Shown: positions 17,667 through 26,449, counted from the first letter of the stretch. The stretch: 64,000 nt of DNA from Streptomyces nymphaeiformis (GCF_014203895.1 NZ_JACHJY010000013.1:214166-278165); one strand, 5' to 3'. Notes: generated by a model not told the origin, from the sequence alone. Numbers and translations are program-made.

Positions 17667-18223
17667 CGGCCCACCCCGCCCCGCACCGGGTCGTCGGGCC
17701 GGGTGGCCCGGAGGTCGTCGCCGTAGCGCTCGTACCGGCCGCGGCGGGTCGCGAGGACGACGGTGGCGACGATCGTAGCGAACAGGGCCATGCCCAGCGT
17801 CATCATGGTCAGCATCTGAGGCCCCATCAGGGCCATCCCGAGGTCCGTGGTCGGATCTGCCGGAGCCCGGCCACGCCGTCGCGGCCACGGCGCCAGCAGA
17901 ATGCCGGCGACGAGGAGGACGAACGCCGTGACGCAGAGGGCGGCGGCTCCTCGCTTGTTGTGCACCATCGTCATGGGCATCAATCCGGCCGGGTTCATCA
18001 TGAACATGATCATGAAGACGGCCATGATGGCCATCTCGATCGTCATCATCAGGACCGTCACGATCCCCAGGTACTCCAGGCCCAGCACGATCAGCTCCCC
18101 GCCCACGCACAGCAGCGCGGTGAGCAGGGAGAACGTCGCACGCGCCATGGAGTCGAAGCGGAACACCATCACGCCGCCCGCCACCGCGAGCACGGCCAGG
18201 ATCCAGAACGCCGCGGTCGTCAT
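17663..18223 (-). CDS. nuoJ: NADH-quinone oxidoreductase subunit J
   Basis: 186 residues. Membrane-arm subunit with five predicted segments. The conserved third-segment pattern is visible as LEYLGIVTVLMMTIEMAIMAVF (canonical NuoJ has a Y/A-x-x-Q-x-x-VY-x-G-A type helix here, so this copy has diverged and is methionine-rich: MTIEMAIMAVFMIMFMM). It overlaps nuoH by ATGA at its start and nuoK by GTGA at its end. Confidence 0.9.
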   Translation of the reverse strand: MTTAAFWILAVLAVAGGVMVFRFDSMARATFSLLTALLCVGGELIVLGLEYLGIVTVLMMTIEMAIMAVFMIMFMMNPAGLMPMTMVHNKRGAAALCVTAFVLLVAGILLAPWPRRRGRAPADPTTDLGMALMGPQMLTMMTLGMALFATIVATVVLATRRGRYERYGDDLRATRPDDPVRGGVGR

Positions 18224-19107
18224 CGCCCGAGCACCACCACGGCCACCACCAGGGCCTGCGCCACCGCCAGCGGCGTCAGCACCACCCACGCCAGCTCCAC
18301 GTAACGCTCCATCCGAACGGTCGGAACCCTCCGCCGGGCCCACATCAGCAGCCCCAGAACCGCAGCGGTCTTGAGCACGGTCCACGCCCAGGCCGGAAGG
18401 AAGGGCCCCTGCCCACCGCCGAGGAACAGGGGTACGGAGAAGGCCGCGGCCACCACGAACAGCAGCCATCGCCCGCCGAGGAACAGCAACCGGTCCACAC
18501 CGGCCAGCTCGCTCGCCGCCCCGCCGGCCACATCGGTCCCGACGGGCTGGTCGAACGGCCCCCAGAACGCCATGGCCAGCGCGCTCAGGAGATAGACCCC
18601 GAAGGCGACCGGCATCCAGACCGCGAACCACAGCCCCGCCTGCGCGTCGACGAGCGCGCCCACGCGCAGCGACTCCGCACCGAGCGCCGCCGTGGTGATG
18701 GCCAGCATGTGCGGCAGCTCGTACGCGAGGCCCTGGGCGAGGAAGCGATAGCCGCCGATCAGCGACAGCGCGGAGTTCGGCCCCCAGCCCGTCAGCCACA
18801 CCGCCGCCCAGGCCAGGGCCTCCATGGCGTTGAACCAGACGATCCCGTCGGGGAGATCGGACACGGAGCGGAAGCCGAGGGGGAGGACGACCGCGGCGAG
18901 TACGGCCGCGACCGGAAGGAGCGTCGTCCCCACCCGTACGAGCAGGACGTCGGCCGCCCGCGTCAACCGGCGCTGCTGCACCAGCAACCGCAGCACCGCG
19001 CGGCCCAGGCCGGCGGACCGGGCATCGACGCTCGCCGCCGCCCACGCCACGAGGACCAGGGCGACGGGCAGAACGACGGCCGCCCAGAGCGGCGCCGTTT
19101 CAGCCAT
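18220..19107 (-). CDS. nuoH: NADH-quinone oxidoreductase subunit H, divergent
   Basis: 295 residues, somewhat shorter than typical NuoH. Eight membrane segments. Family features are kept (ALSLIGGYRFLAQGLAYELPHMLA, AFWGPFDQPVG, PTVRMERYVELAWVVLTPLA). The early GPNRVGP-type loop of canonical NuoH and several acidic residues near the quinone site are missing or changed. NuoH normally forms the quinone pocket at the junction with the peripheral arm; its divergence fits a complex with an altered partner. It overlaps the upstream NuoD-like gene by 8 bp. Confidence 0.9.
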   Translation of the reverse strand: MAETAPLWAAVVLPVALVLVAWAAASVDARSAGLGRAVLRLLVQQRRLTRAADVLLVRVGTTLLPVAAVLAAVVLPLGFRSVSDLPDGIVWFNAMEALAWAAVWLTGWGPNSALSLIGGYRFLAQGLAYELPHMLAITTAALGAESLRVGALVDAQAGLWFAVWMPVAFGVYLLSALAMAFWGPFDQPVGTDVAGGAASELAGVDRLLFLGGRWLLFVVAAAFSVPLFLGGGQGPFLPAWAWTVLKTAAVLGLLMWARRRVPTVRMERYVELAWVVLTPLAVAQALVVAVVVLGR

Positions 19108-20488
19108 GCGCGTGCCCGCCGCGCGCGTGCTGCGGTGCCAGCTCGTCGAGATCGGGATCCAAGCTCGCCACGACGAGCCGCGCGCACGCGAATTCGGTGC
19201 CTTCCAGGAGTACGGGCAGCACGTCGACGAGTGTCCGAGAGGCCGGAGCCTCCGGGGCGATGCGCCCTCGGGGGCCGTTCAGCGCGTGGGAGGCGAGGGG
19301 GGAGCGGTCGTCGCAGGCGTCGACGGCGCGGTCGATCTCCTCCAGCCAGACGAGCAGTCGGTCGTACGCGTCACCGTCGGCGAGCAGCGCGGGCCCGGTC
19401 ACCCCGTACCGCTGCGCCTGCGTGGAGGACAGAACCCCTACTCCCGAGGTGAGCCAGCGCAGCGTCCACGACCTGCGCACCCGACGGGTCAACGTGCGCA
19501 GCCCGGACCGGAGATCGGCGACCGAGGCGCCGCCGAGCACCTGGTCACGTGCCCGGCGGGCCACGGCCGCCGGATCGCGCCAGCCCGCCACGGCGAGGAA
19601 CCTGCCGACACTGTCCAGGTGCGCCGCGCACCGACGACGGGCGGCTTCGTCGACCGTCACCGGTGCGCCGGCCGCGGACCTGAGCCACGGCTCGCTCCAG
19701 AAGGCCGGCCGGGACGAGCGCGGAGGGACCAGCGCTTCGACCGAGGCGCGCTGCACGACATCCCCCTGGAGCTCGGTGCGCACGACGAGCCCGGCGGGCC
19801 AGTCCGGCAACGCCGGTCCCAGGGGCACGTGCAGCCGGTCGAGGCGCAACCCGTCCCGGTCGTCGGCCCGTTCGGCCATCGGAAGCCCGAGGATCGCGCC
19901 GCCCATGTGGTGGCCGTGGTGATCGTGATCCGTACCGGGGTGGGAGCCGCCGTGGCCGTGGTGACCCTGATCCGTACCGGCGTGGGAGCCCCCGTGGTCC
20001 TGGTGCGCGTCGTGACCGTGGCCGTCGTGCTCGCTGGGTCCGGAGGTGGTGTGACCGTCGTGTTCGCTGCGTCCGGAGGCGGTGTGACCGTCGTGCTGTG
20101 GAGGGTGCTCCCCGTCTGCATCGTGCCGCTCGTGCCCCGCGGGCTCGCGCTGCTCCTGGCGGCCCTGTGTGCCGGCCCCAACAAGGAGCGCCATGCGTCC
20201 GTGCTCCAGGGCATGTGCCGCGTGTTCGGGATCCCTCACACGCACACGCGCCTTCGGTGCCGGTACGCCGTTCCACAAGCGCTCCGCCCAGTCGTCGTCC
20301 CCGGCCGGTGCGGGGGCACCCGCGAAGGCCACCAGATCGGCCGCTGCCGGGCCGGATGCCCGCGGCCAGCGCCGGCGCGCGAGTTCGGCCTCGACGGCGA
20401 GGCGCTCGCGCGTCGCGCCGGCGGCGGTCACGAGCAGAACGGCGGGGCGATCCAGGGCCACCCTGCCGAGGCGGTTCCTCAGGTCCAC
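19100..20488 (-). CDS. NuoD-like protein with long histidine-rich linker
   Basis: 462 residues from a GTG at 20488 that overlaps the nuoA stop. The N-terminal about 100 residues (VDLRNRLGRVALDRPAVLLV...) do not match a family I can name; they occupy the position where nuoB-nuoC would lie. Residues 125-205 are a low-complexity linker with repeated HDGHT/HGGSHAGTD/HHGH units, rich in His, Asp and Gly. From about 210 the text (LDRLHVPLGPALPDWPAGLVVRTELQGDVVQ) resembles the C-terminal part of NuoD, the 49-kDa quinone-site subunit. The canonical N-terminal NuoD residues are not seen. A gene of unknown function is known at this place in streptomycete partial nuo clusters. It may link the membrane arm to another electron donor, or bind metal. 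Confidence 0.75.
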   Translation of the reverse strand: MDLRNRLGRVALDRPAVLLVTAAGATRERLAVEAELARRRWPRASGPAAADLVAFAGAPAPAGDDDWAERLWNGVPAPKARVRVRDPEHAAHALEHGRMALLVGAGTQGRQEQREPAGHERHDADGEHPPQHDGHTASGRSEHDGHTTSGPSEHDGHGHDAHQDHGGSHAGTDQGHHGHGGSHPGTDHDHHGHHMGGAILGLPMAERADDRDGLRLDRLHVPLGPALPDWPAGLVVRTELQGDVVQRASVEALVPPRSSRPAFWSEPWLRSAAGAPVTVDEAARRRCAAHLDSVGRFLAVAGWRDPAAVARRARDQVLGGASVADLRSGLRTLTRRVRRSWTLRWLTSGVGVLSSTQAQRYGVTGPALLADGDAYDRLLVWLEEIDRAVDACDDRSPLASHALNGPRGRIAPEAPASRTLVDVLPVLLEGTEFACARLVVASLDPDLDELAPQHARGGHAHG

Positions 20489-20835
20489 CGGAACGCTCCC
20501 TCGCGCCAGGCGTAACCGACGCCGGCGAGCAGGATTCCGAGGAAGAGGAACATCTCGACGACGGCCGAGGTGCCGACCTCCGGGACGACCTTCGTCCACG
20601 GGTACATGAAGAGCATCTCCATGTCGAAGGCGAGGAAGACCATCGTCACGGGGTACCAGCGCACATGGAAGCGCGAGACCGGGTGCTCCCGGGGCTCGAA
20701 CCCTCCGCTGAAGGGCCCCGTGGTCAGCGGCTCACGGACCGCGCGCACGGCGACGCCGACGCCATGGAGCAGGAGGACGCCGCCGACGACGACCGCGAGC
20801 AGTACGGCGACCGGCTCCCAGGCGGTGGATCGCAC
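20479..20835 (-). CDS. nuoA: NADH-quinone oxidoreductase subunit A
   Basis: 118 residues, three membrane segments. Family signature RFHVRWYPVTMVFLAFDMEMLFMYPW is intact. The loop that in most NuoA proteins reads ECGF has become SGGFEP, so the conserved Cys is absent. First gene of the partial complex I operon. Its end overlaps the start of the NuoD-like gene by 10 bp. The 111-bp space to the M56 peptidase gene upstream could hold the operon promoter or simply continue a longer transcript, as all genes point the same way. Confidence 0.92.
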   Translation of the reverse strand: MRSTAWEPVAVLLAVVVGGVLLLHGVGVAVRAVREPLTTGPFSGGFEPREHPVSRFHVRWYPVTMVFLAFDMEMLFMYPWTKVVPEVGTSAVVEMFLFLGILLAGVGYAWREGAFRWT

Positions 20836-20946
20836 GTGGCCCCTTCCCGGCGCCCAGCCCGACGCAGGCCGCCCTCGGCAGGCAGCATGTCAGCGGAGAA
20901 GTCGGGACAAAAGGAGCAACGCGGGGAATGTCGCGTCGCGCCGTCC

Positions 20947-21855
20947 TCAGAGGCCGGGAGGGCAGGCCACCAGCAGGGGGAGAAGCGGGACGGCGAGAAC
21001 CGCCGAGGCCACCGATCCCCGGAAGGCGGGGTGCGGAGTCCGGCGCGGGCCCAGGATGCGCTTCATGCGGAGCAGCGCCGTCGATCCGCCCGCTGCGAAG
21101 GCGCCCTTGGGCGCGCGACCGGCGGCCATCTCGTACATCGCGGTCGCGAGGACTTCGCGGTCGTGGCGTCGCAGTGCGCGGTCGTCCGCGATCATCTCCA
21201 GCAGGACGGCCATCTGCTCGCGGGCACGGCGCGCCAGCGGAAGCCAGGGGAAGACGGTGGCGAACCCGTGCGTGGCGGCCAGCAGGAGATGGTGGCGGCC
21301 GGCGACGTGCGCGCGCTCGTGCTCGAGGACGGCGCTCAGCTGCTCCTCCGTGAGCAGACGGACGGCGGCGTCGCTGACGACGATGCGGGAGCGGAAGCCC
21401 GGCAGGCAGTATGCCGCCGGTGTGGAGTGCGGGAGCACCGTGGCACGGAGGCGGTCGCAGCGGGCCCCCACCTTGTCCAGCCGGTCGCGATGACGTGCGC
21501 GGATGAGCCCCGTACGAGCGAGGTGGAAGAGAGACGCGGCGACGAAGGCGGTGACGACGGCGAGGGGCATGGTCAAGGCAAGCAGATCCACCGTGGTCGG
21601 GTCGGGCCGCGGCGCCGTCGTACCCAGTCCGCAGGCGTGGAGGAGGCCGAGGAGGCCGAGGTGCAGGTGCTCGGTCGGCGCTGCAAGCTGGGAGGCGGCG
21701 AGCGCGACCGCGATCGTGAACGACAGGGACAGGGCGAGCCACACGGCGGCGCCCAGCCCCGGCGCCCGGTGTGGCCAGACGCTGCGCGTCATCAAGCGGG
21801 GTACGGCCACGCCCACGAGGGCCGCGTATCCCAGCAGGGCCGGGGCGGCGTTCAC
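20947..21855 (-). CDS. M56 (BlaR1/MecR1-type) membrane peptidase
   Basis: 302 residues from a GTG at 21855. Four N-terminal membrane segments, then a gluzincin motif EHERAHVAGRHH (HExxH with upstream glutamate, about 188-195) and the downstream EMIADDRALRR helix carrying the third ligand. This is the protease half of BlaR1; no penicillin-sensor domain follows, as is usual in actinobacteria. It overlaps the BlaI-type repressor gene by 4 bp. In the known scheme, the peptidase senses a signal and leads to cleavage of the repressor. Confidence 0.9.
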   Translation of the reverse strand: MNAAPALLGYAALVGVAVPRLMTRSVWPHRAPGLGAAVWLALSLSFTIAVALAASQLAAPTEHLHLGLLGLLHACGLGTTAPRPDPTTVDLLALTMPLAVVTAFVAASLFHLARTGLIRARHRDRLDKVGARCDRLRATVLPHSTPAAYCLPGFRSRIVVSDAAVRLLTEEQLSAVLEHERAHVAGRHHLLLAATHGFATVFPWLPLARRAREQMAVLLEMIADDRALRRHDREVLATAMYEMAAGRAPKGAFAAGGSTALLRMKRILGPRRTPHPAFRGSVASAVLAVPLLPLLVACPPGL

Positions 21856-22220
21856 TGCGCGGCCCGTCGTCCGACGTTGCGGAGGGCCTCGCGAAGGGCC
21901 GCGAGCTCGTCGTCGTCGAGGTTCTCCACGAACTGGGCCAGCGCCGCCGGACGGTCGGTGCTGGCTCCCAGACCGTCCTCCATCAGCGCCGCCGCGTACG
22001 CCTCTCGCGAGGCCGCGGCCTCGTAGTGCCAGACCCGCCCATGTCGGACGCGGGTGAGGTGGCCCTTCTGGAAGAGGATGCTGGTGACCGTGGTCACCGT
22101 GGTGTAGGCGAGGTCCCGGTGCTGATTGATGTCGTCGACGACCTCGCGGACGGTCGCCGGGCGGCCCCACGTCCAGAAGCGGTCCATGATCTCCGCCTCA
22201 AGCTCCCCCAGCCGCCGCAT
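21852..22220 (-). CDS. BlaI/MecI-family repressor
   Basis: 122 residues. Winged-helix text of the BlaI/MecI family: LGELEAEIMDRFWTWGRPATVREVVDDI, then AYTTVTTVTSILFQKGHLTRVR. The C-terminal part is the dimerisation helix. Coupled (GTGA) to the M56 peptidase, forming a classic repressor/protease pair. In streptomycetes such pairs regulate cell-envelope or respiratory genes, not only beta-lactamases; the nuo genes immediately downstream are the nearest candidates. A TAGGAT -10-like box lies about 50 bp upstream. Confidence 0.92.
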   Translation of the reverse strand: MRRLGELEAEIMDRFWTWGRPATVREVVDDINQHRDLAYTTVTTVTSILFQKGHLTRVRHGRVWHYEAAASREAYAAALMEDGLGASTDRPAALAQFVENLDDDELAALREALRNVGRRAAQ

Positions 22221-22593
22221 GGGCCGTGTCCTCTCCGCGCTGCTTCCGTATCCGGTTCATCCTAGACGCGCAGTTCACGGCGCTCTCCGAGGCCGCTCGG
22301 CACGCACGTCCCGGGACCCGGACCCGCCGCCTCACAGATGGCCGGCGCCTCGGCGATCCGACGTGGTCGGTGATGCGGTCCGCCGCCGACTTCGGGACCC
22401 CGAACAGCGGGGGTCGCTCGGCTCGGGCGCTCCCTTCGCTCGGCCTGCGCCATCGTCACCGCCCTGGACCCAGCCCGACCCTCAGCCTCCTTGTCCCCGG
22501 CGAGGGTTGTGGCCGTGTTCCCTGAGGCCGCTTGCCTTCGGCCGCGTGAGAGCGTGCTCGAACCGGGAACTCACTCCCGCTCCGGCGCCGACG
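22221..22593. other. Gap of about 370 bp, no gene seen
   Basis: Between the repressor start and the NlpC/P60 stop. It should contain the repressor promoter. I see no coding region with family support. Confidence 0.4.
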
Positions 22594-23634
22594 TCAGCCG
22601 ATGCGGACGCCCCACATGAAGGGCATGCCGCTGCGGGCGATGGACTCGTAGCGCACCTGCGCGCCGGGCTTGGGGGAGTGGAGGATCTGCCCGTTGCCGG
22701 CGTAGAAGCCGACATGGCTCAGGTCGGTGCGCATGATGATCAGGTCGCCGGGCCTGAGGTCGCCCAGGGAGTCGACGCGCGTGCCGATGCTCGCCTGCGC
22801 CTGCGACGTACGGGGAATCGTCATGCCGGCCTGGCGGAACGCCCACGACGTGAGCCCGGAACAGTCGAAGGACGTCGGCCCGCTCGCCCCCCAGACGTAC
22901 GGCATGCCGACCCGGCTCTTGGCGGCGGCGAAGGCGGCGGCCGCACGTCCGGAGGCGCTCGCCTCGTTCCCCAGATCCACCCGCGCGCTCGCCCGGTCGG
23001 CCCGGTCCTCCTCCTCGGCGATCCGTGCCCGCTCTTTCGCCGTGAGGGTGTTGAGGAGCCTCTGGGCCTCCCGCAGCTTGCCCTGGATCTCGCCCTTCCG
23101 CCTGCCCAGCTCCTTCTGTACCCCATCGAGGTCGCGCAGCTTCTCCGAGGCTTCCCCGCGCTGCTGCTGGAGCCTGCGCTGCTCGGAGAGGAACTGCTGC
23201 AGGACGGCGGACTGCCGCTCGCCGGCCCGGTCGAGAGCGGACGCCCTCTCCAGGTACGTGTCGGGGTTCTCGGAGAGGAAGAGCTGGAGGGCGGGATCGA
23301 GGCCGCCCGAGCGGTACTGGCCGGTGGCCACCGTGCCGATCCGGTCGCGGAGTTCATTGAGCTCGCCCTGCTTGCGGGCGGCGGCGTCCTGGAGGGCTTC
23401 CACCTGCCGCGTGAGCGCGTCCGCCTTCTCCTTGGCGCCGTTGTACTTCTCGGTCGCCTGTGTCGCCTGCTCGTAGAGGCGATCGACCTGGGCCTTCACA
23501 CCCTTCTTGTTCGGATCGGGAAGGGGGTCGGCGGAAGCCGTCTGGGTGGAGAGGGCGACAGCCGCCGCGGCAGTCGCCGTGAGGACCCCCGTATAGCGAG
23601 GACTGGTCTGCTTCGGGCGGCGGTGGGAAGCCAC
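22594..23634 (-). CDS. Secreted NlpC/P60 peptidoglycan endopeptidase with coiled coil
   Basis: 346 residues from a GTG at 23634, with AAGGAG 7 nt upstream. Residues 1-35 are a signal peptide ending near ASA. Residues 40-215 are a charged coiled coil (DRLYEQATQATEKYNGAKEK... typical RipA/CwlO-like arrangement). The C-terminal NlpC/P60 domain has catalytic Cys at about 258 (FDCSGLTSWAF), His at about 307 (SHVGFYAG) and a third polar residue in LHSP. It would cut D-Glu-mDAP bonds in peptidoglycan, outside the cell. The coiled coil probably autoinhibits or docks to an FtsEX-like activator. It has its own AT-rich promoter upstream. Confidence 0.92.
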   Translation of the reverse strand: MASHRRPKQTSPRYTGVLTATAAAAVALSTQTASADPLPDPNKKGVKAQVDRLYEQATQATEKYNGAKEKADALTRQVEALQDAAARKQGELNELRDRIGTVATGQYRSGGLDPALQLFLSENPDTYLERASALDRAGERQSAVLQQFLSEQRRLQQQRGEASEKLRDLDGVQKELGRRKGEIQGKLREAQRLLNTLTAKERARIAEEEDRADRASARVDLGNEASASGRAAAAFAAAKSRVGMPYVWGASGPTSFDCSGLTSWAFRQAGMTIPRTSQAQASIGTRVDSLGDLRPGDLIIMRTDLSHVGFYAGNGQILHSPKPGAQVRYESIARSGMPFMWGVRIG

Positions 23635-23741
23635 GGGGGAGCTCCTTCTTGCTCGACCGCCGAAAGGGCTGCGCGCAGCGGGCACGGCGGCGCCTCCGCC
23701 GCCGCCCCGGATGGGCGGTCGGCCGTGCGAAGGCTCCGCAA

Positions 23742-23771
23742 ATACTAAGCTTCTTAGATGATTAGAATCAA
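23742..23771 (-). promoter_or_regulatory. Promoter with embedded palindrome upstream of NlpC/P60 gene
   Basis: On the minus strand TTGATT (23766-23771) and TAGTAT (23742-23747) are separated by 18 bp, close to a sigma-70-type promoter and rare in this GC-rich DNA. The near-palindrome CTAAGCTTCTTAG (23745-23757) overlaps the -10 box and spacer, as an operator would. The start codon is about 105 nt downstream, leaving a long 5' leader. Confidence 0.5.
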
Positions 23772-23812
23772 CGAGCGCCCTGTCCGCCTTCTCGGGCCTC
23801 GGGCAGGGAGGT

Positions 23813-24601
23813 TCAGAGCGGCAGAAGCTCGGGACGCTTCGGTTCCAGGACTTCGGGCGAGTTCTTGCCGAGCAGGTGGTGCCCGAGCCAGGGCAGGAAG
23901 TGCTCCTTGGCCCACCGCAGGTCCTGGAGACGCTCCGGCTGCTGTACGGGGAGCTGCCGGGCAGTCGGCGTGGCCGAGTCACGTACCGGAGCCAGACCGA
24001 GGACCTCGGCGGCCCGCCGCGCCACGTGTTGGTGACCCTCGGACGACAGGTGCAGTCGGTCCTCGCTCCAGGCGGAAGGATGCTGGAGGGGCTTCATCGA
24101 CCACAGGTCGACGATCGGACATCCGTGCCGGTGGGCGATGGCGTGGACGTGCGCCGTGTAGGTGGCGATCTTTCCCCGTAACCGGCGCAGGACGGGAGTG
24201 TTCCGAGGGTCGAAGCCGGTGAAGACCAGCACCGTGTCCGCGTGGGCGCCGAGCTCGACGACGGCTTCCTCGAACCGTTCGGCGATGCGGTCCACGGAGC
24301 TCCCGAACCGCAGGATGTCGTTGCCGCCGGCGCAGAAGCTCACCAGGTCCGGCTTGAGGTCGGCCACCCGCGGCACCTGCTCCGTGGCGATCTCGTCGAT
24401 GAGGCGGCCCCGGACGGCGAGATTGGCGTAGCGGAACGGTACGGGCGAGCGGCGGGCCATCAGGTCGGCCAGGCGATCGGCCCACCCTACGAGCGCGCCG
24501 TCCGGGGTCTCGTCGCCCAGGCCCTCGGTGAAGCTGTCCCCGAGAGCGACGAAGGAGCCGATCGCGGCTCGGTCGAGCTCGCTCTGACCTTCGACCACCA
24601 T
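23813..24601 (-). CDS. SGNH/GDSL hydrolase
   Basis: 262 residues from the ATG at 24601. The SGNH blocks are all present: GDSFTEG (block I, nucleophile Ser about 22), NLAVRG (block II), AGGND (block III) and EDRLHLSSEGH (block V, Asp-His). No signal peptide, so it acts in the cytoplasm. Enzymes of this type hydrolyse esters, thioesters or lipids; the substrate cannot be told. The close relatives I recall in streptomycetes also carry a C-terminal DLRWAKEHFLPWLG-type segment, seen here at about 225-238. Confidence 0.92.
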   Translation of the reverse strand: MVVEGQSELDRAAIGSFVALGDSFTEGLGDETPDGALVGWADRLADLMARRSPVPFRYANLAVRGRLIDEIATEQVPRVADLKPDLVSFCAGGNDILRFGSSVDRIAERFEEAVVELGAHADTVLVFTGFDPRNTPVLRRLRGKIATYTAHVHAIAHRHGCPIVDLWSMKPLQHPSAWSEDRLHLSSEGHQHVARRAAEVLGLAPVRDSATPTARQLPVQQPERLQDLRWAKEHFLPWLGHHLLGKNSPEVLEPKRPELLPL

Positions 24602-24958
24602 GCCCGCCTCCCGTTCCGCCGAGTGTCTCGAGGAGCCGATAGGACCGGGCAGGCGCTGTGGCACCGTCGGGGGGCCGGGGGATTACCCGCCCGTTCGTGC
24701 CTGCGTCAGGCCTGCCCGGTCCTAGCCGTTGGGGCTCGATCCCCGTGCCGCCGGATGCCGAGCCGAGAAGAATCCTGGCCCGGGCAAGGACGGCCGGCCA
24801 AGCGAATCGGGTTGCGTCTCCACGCTATGGCGTGATGACGCCACGCCCCCGAGTCCCGCGGAGGGCCGGGTCGCACGTCAGTGGTGGTCACCACTCACCA
24901 CTCGCCACGCAGAGGCGCTCGGCGAAGCCCTTGCCGGCGCCGTGCGGTACGCGATGCT
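24602..24958. other. Gap of about 360 bp, no gene seen
   Basis: No supported coding region or RNA. Both flanking genes are on the minus strand, so the gap should hold the SGNH gene promoter and the end of the MFS transcript. Confidence 0.4.
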
Positions 24959-26236
24959 TCAAGCCGCCTTGGTCAGGGTGGAGCGGTCGGTGATGCCGGG
25001 TGCGTGCCGGGCGGGCGTCGCGAGTCCGGTCGTGGCACCTTGGCCCTCGTGACGCGGCCAGAGGAGGAGGGCGCCGATCGCTCCCGTCCCGGCGAGGGCC
25101 GTCAGGACGGACCAGGTGAGGGTGAAGCCGGCGTTCGTACCGAGCCACCCCGCCACCGGATAGGTGACCAGCCAGGCCAGGTGGGACAGGGAGAACTGGG
25201 CCGCGAACGCCTCGGGGATCTCGTTCCGCCCGACGGAGGCGCGGATGACCTTGCCGGTCGGCGTGATGACCAGCGCCATGCCGACGCCGATCACCGCCCA
25301 GACGATCGCCGTACCGGCCCACGTGATGAGGCCGGTCGCGAAGAGCGTCACCGCGGTGGCCGTGCCGCCGAGGAGGACGAGGGCACCCGTCACCATCACG
25401 GTGCGGGCGGCGATCCGGTCGAGGACGCGGGGGAGGACCAGCGCGGCCAGGAGGGTTCCGGTGCCGGAGGTGGCGAGCATCCAGGCGACGTCCGACTGCG
25501 AGCCGCCGAGCTCGTCACGGACGTGGTTGACGGTGTTGACGACGACGATCGACCCTGCCGACGCGACCACGAGGTTGAGCGCCATGATGCCGCGCAGCCG
25601 CGGTGTCCTGAGGAACGTCCTGATGCCGGCTGCCGCCTTGTCCCACGCCCTGGTGTGGCTGCTGGGGCGGGCGTCGGGGATGCGGGTCGACAGGACGAGC
25701 AGGGCGGAGACGAGGAATCCGGCGGAGGTGCCCAGGAACAGCCGGTCGAAGCTGAGGAACGTCAGGGCGACGGCTGCAAGGACGGGGCTGAGCAGGCTCT
25801 CCATGGCGGAGGCGACCTGCGAGGCGGACAGGGCGCGCGTGTAGGCGGCCTCGTCGGTGACGATGTCGGGGATGACGGCCTGGAACGTCGGGGTGAACGC
25901 GGCGGAGGCGGCCTGGAGCAGGCCGATCAGCACGTAGATGTGCCAGACCTCGGTGACCAGTGGCAGTGCCAGGACCACAGCGCCGCGGACCGCGTCGAGG
26001 AGGAACAGGAACGTTCTCCGGGGCAGGCGGTCGACGTAGGCGGCGGCCAGGGGCGCTATGACCACGTACATGACCATCTTGATGGTGAGGGCGGTGCTGA
26101 GCACCATGCCGGCGCGTGGACCGGCGAGGTCGTAGGCGAGGAGTCCGAGGGCCACTGTGGTCAGCCCGGTCCCGAACAGGGCGATGACCTGGGCGCCGAA
26201 CAGATGGCGGTAGTCGCGGACGGCGAACAGACGCAT
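24959..26236 (-). CDS. MFS transporter
   Basis: 425 residues, 12 hydrophobic segments. The N-terminus LFAVRDYRHLFGAQVIALFGTGLTTVALGLLAYDLAG fits the MFS_3/enterobactin-exporter-like (EntS/DHA3) group. DRLPRR (loop 2-3) and DRIAAR (loop 8-9) are the conserved cytoplasmic loops. It follows the 41-residue Cys/His peptide gene and the His-rich protein gene on the same strand behind a CsoR-type operator. It may therefore export a metal chelate or be metal-regulated; this is inference from context only. Confidence 0.85.
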   Translation of the reverse strand: MRLFAVRDYRHLFGAQVIALFGTGLTTVALGLLAYDLAGPRAGMVLSTALTIKMVMYVVIAPLAAAYVDRLPRRTFLFLLDAVRGAVVLALPLVTEVWHIYVLIGLLQAASAAFTPTFQAVIPDIVTDEAAYTRALSASQVASAMESLLSPVLAAVALTFLSFDRLFLGTSAGFLVSALLVLSTRIPDARPSSHTRAWDKAAAGIRTFLRTPRLRGIMALNLVVASAGSIVVVNTVNHVRDELGGSQSDVAWMLATSGTGTLLAALVLPRVLDRIAARTVMVTGALVLLGGTATAVTLFATGLITWAGTAIVWAVIGVGMALVITPTGKVIRASVGRNEIPEAFAAQFSLSHLAWLVTYPVAGWLGTNAGFTLTWSVLTALAGTGAIGALLLWPRHEGQGATTGLATPARHAPGITDRSTLTKAA

Positions 26237-26323
26237 GGCGGTTTCCTTCCGTATCCGGATCCATGCGGCGGGGCGCGGCCCCGGGGTGGGGGCCGCGCCC
26301 CGCGCGTACAGGCGGGTGTGTTC

Positions 26324-26449
26324 TCAGGCATGGGTGTCGCTCTCCGGGGTGTCGGGGCACGGCCCGCATCCCTGCGGGGTCCGGGCGGTGTGGGGGCCGT
26401 GCGAGGTGCCGACCGCCGTGCCGGGCGTGCTGCGGGTCAGGTGGGGCAT
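26324..26449 (-). CDS. 41-residue Cys/His-containing peptide
   Basis: The ATG at 26449 has a strong GGAAGGAG ribosome-binding site 5-6 nt upstream. The product is 41 residues with no hydrophobic segment, a central CGPC pair and three histidines in the second half (SHGPH, DTHA). It lies between the His-rich protein gene (90 bp) and the MFS gene (87 bp), all on the minus strand behind one CsoR-type operator. The CxxC/His composition suggests a metal-binding micro-protein. The family is unknown to me. It could be a leader peptide for the MFS gene instead. Confidence 0.45.
   Translation of the reverse strand: MPHLTRSTPGTAVGTSHGPHTARTPQGCGPCPDTPESDTHA

Noticed and set aside
23640..23812. ydaO-type (c-di-AMP) riboswitch in the NlpC/P60 leader
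   Set aside because: The leader is long enough, but I could not find the characteristic conserved core segments.
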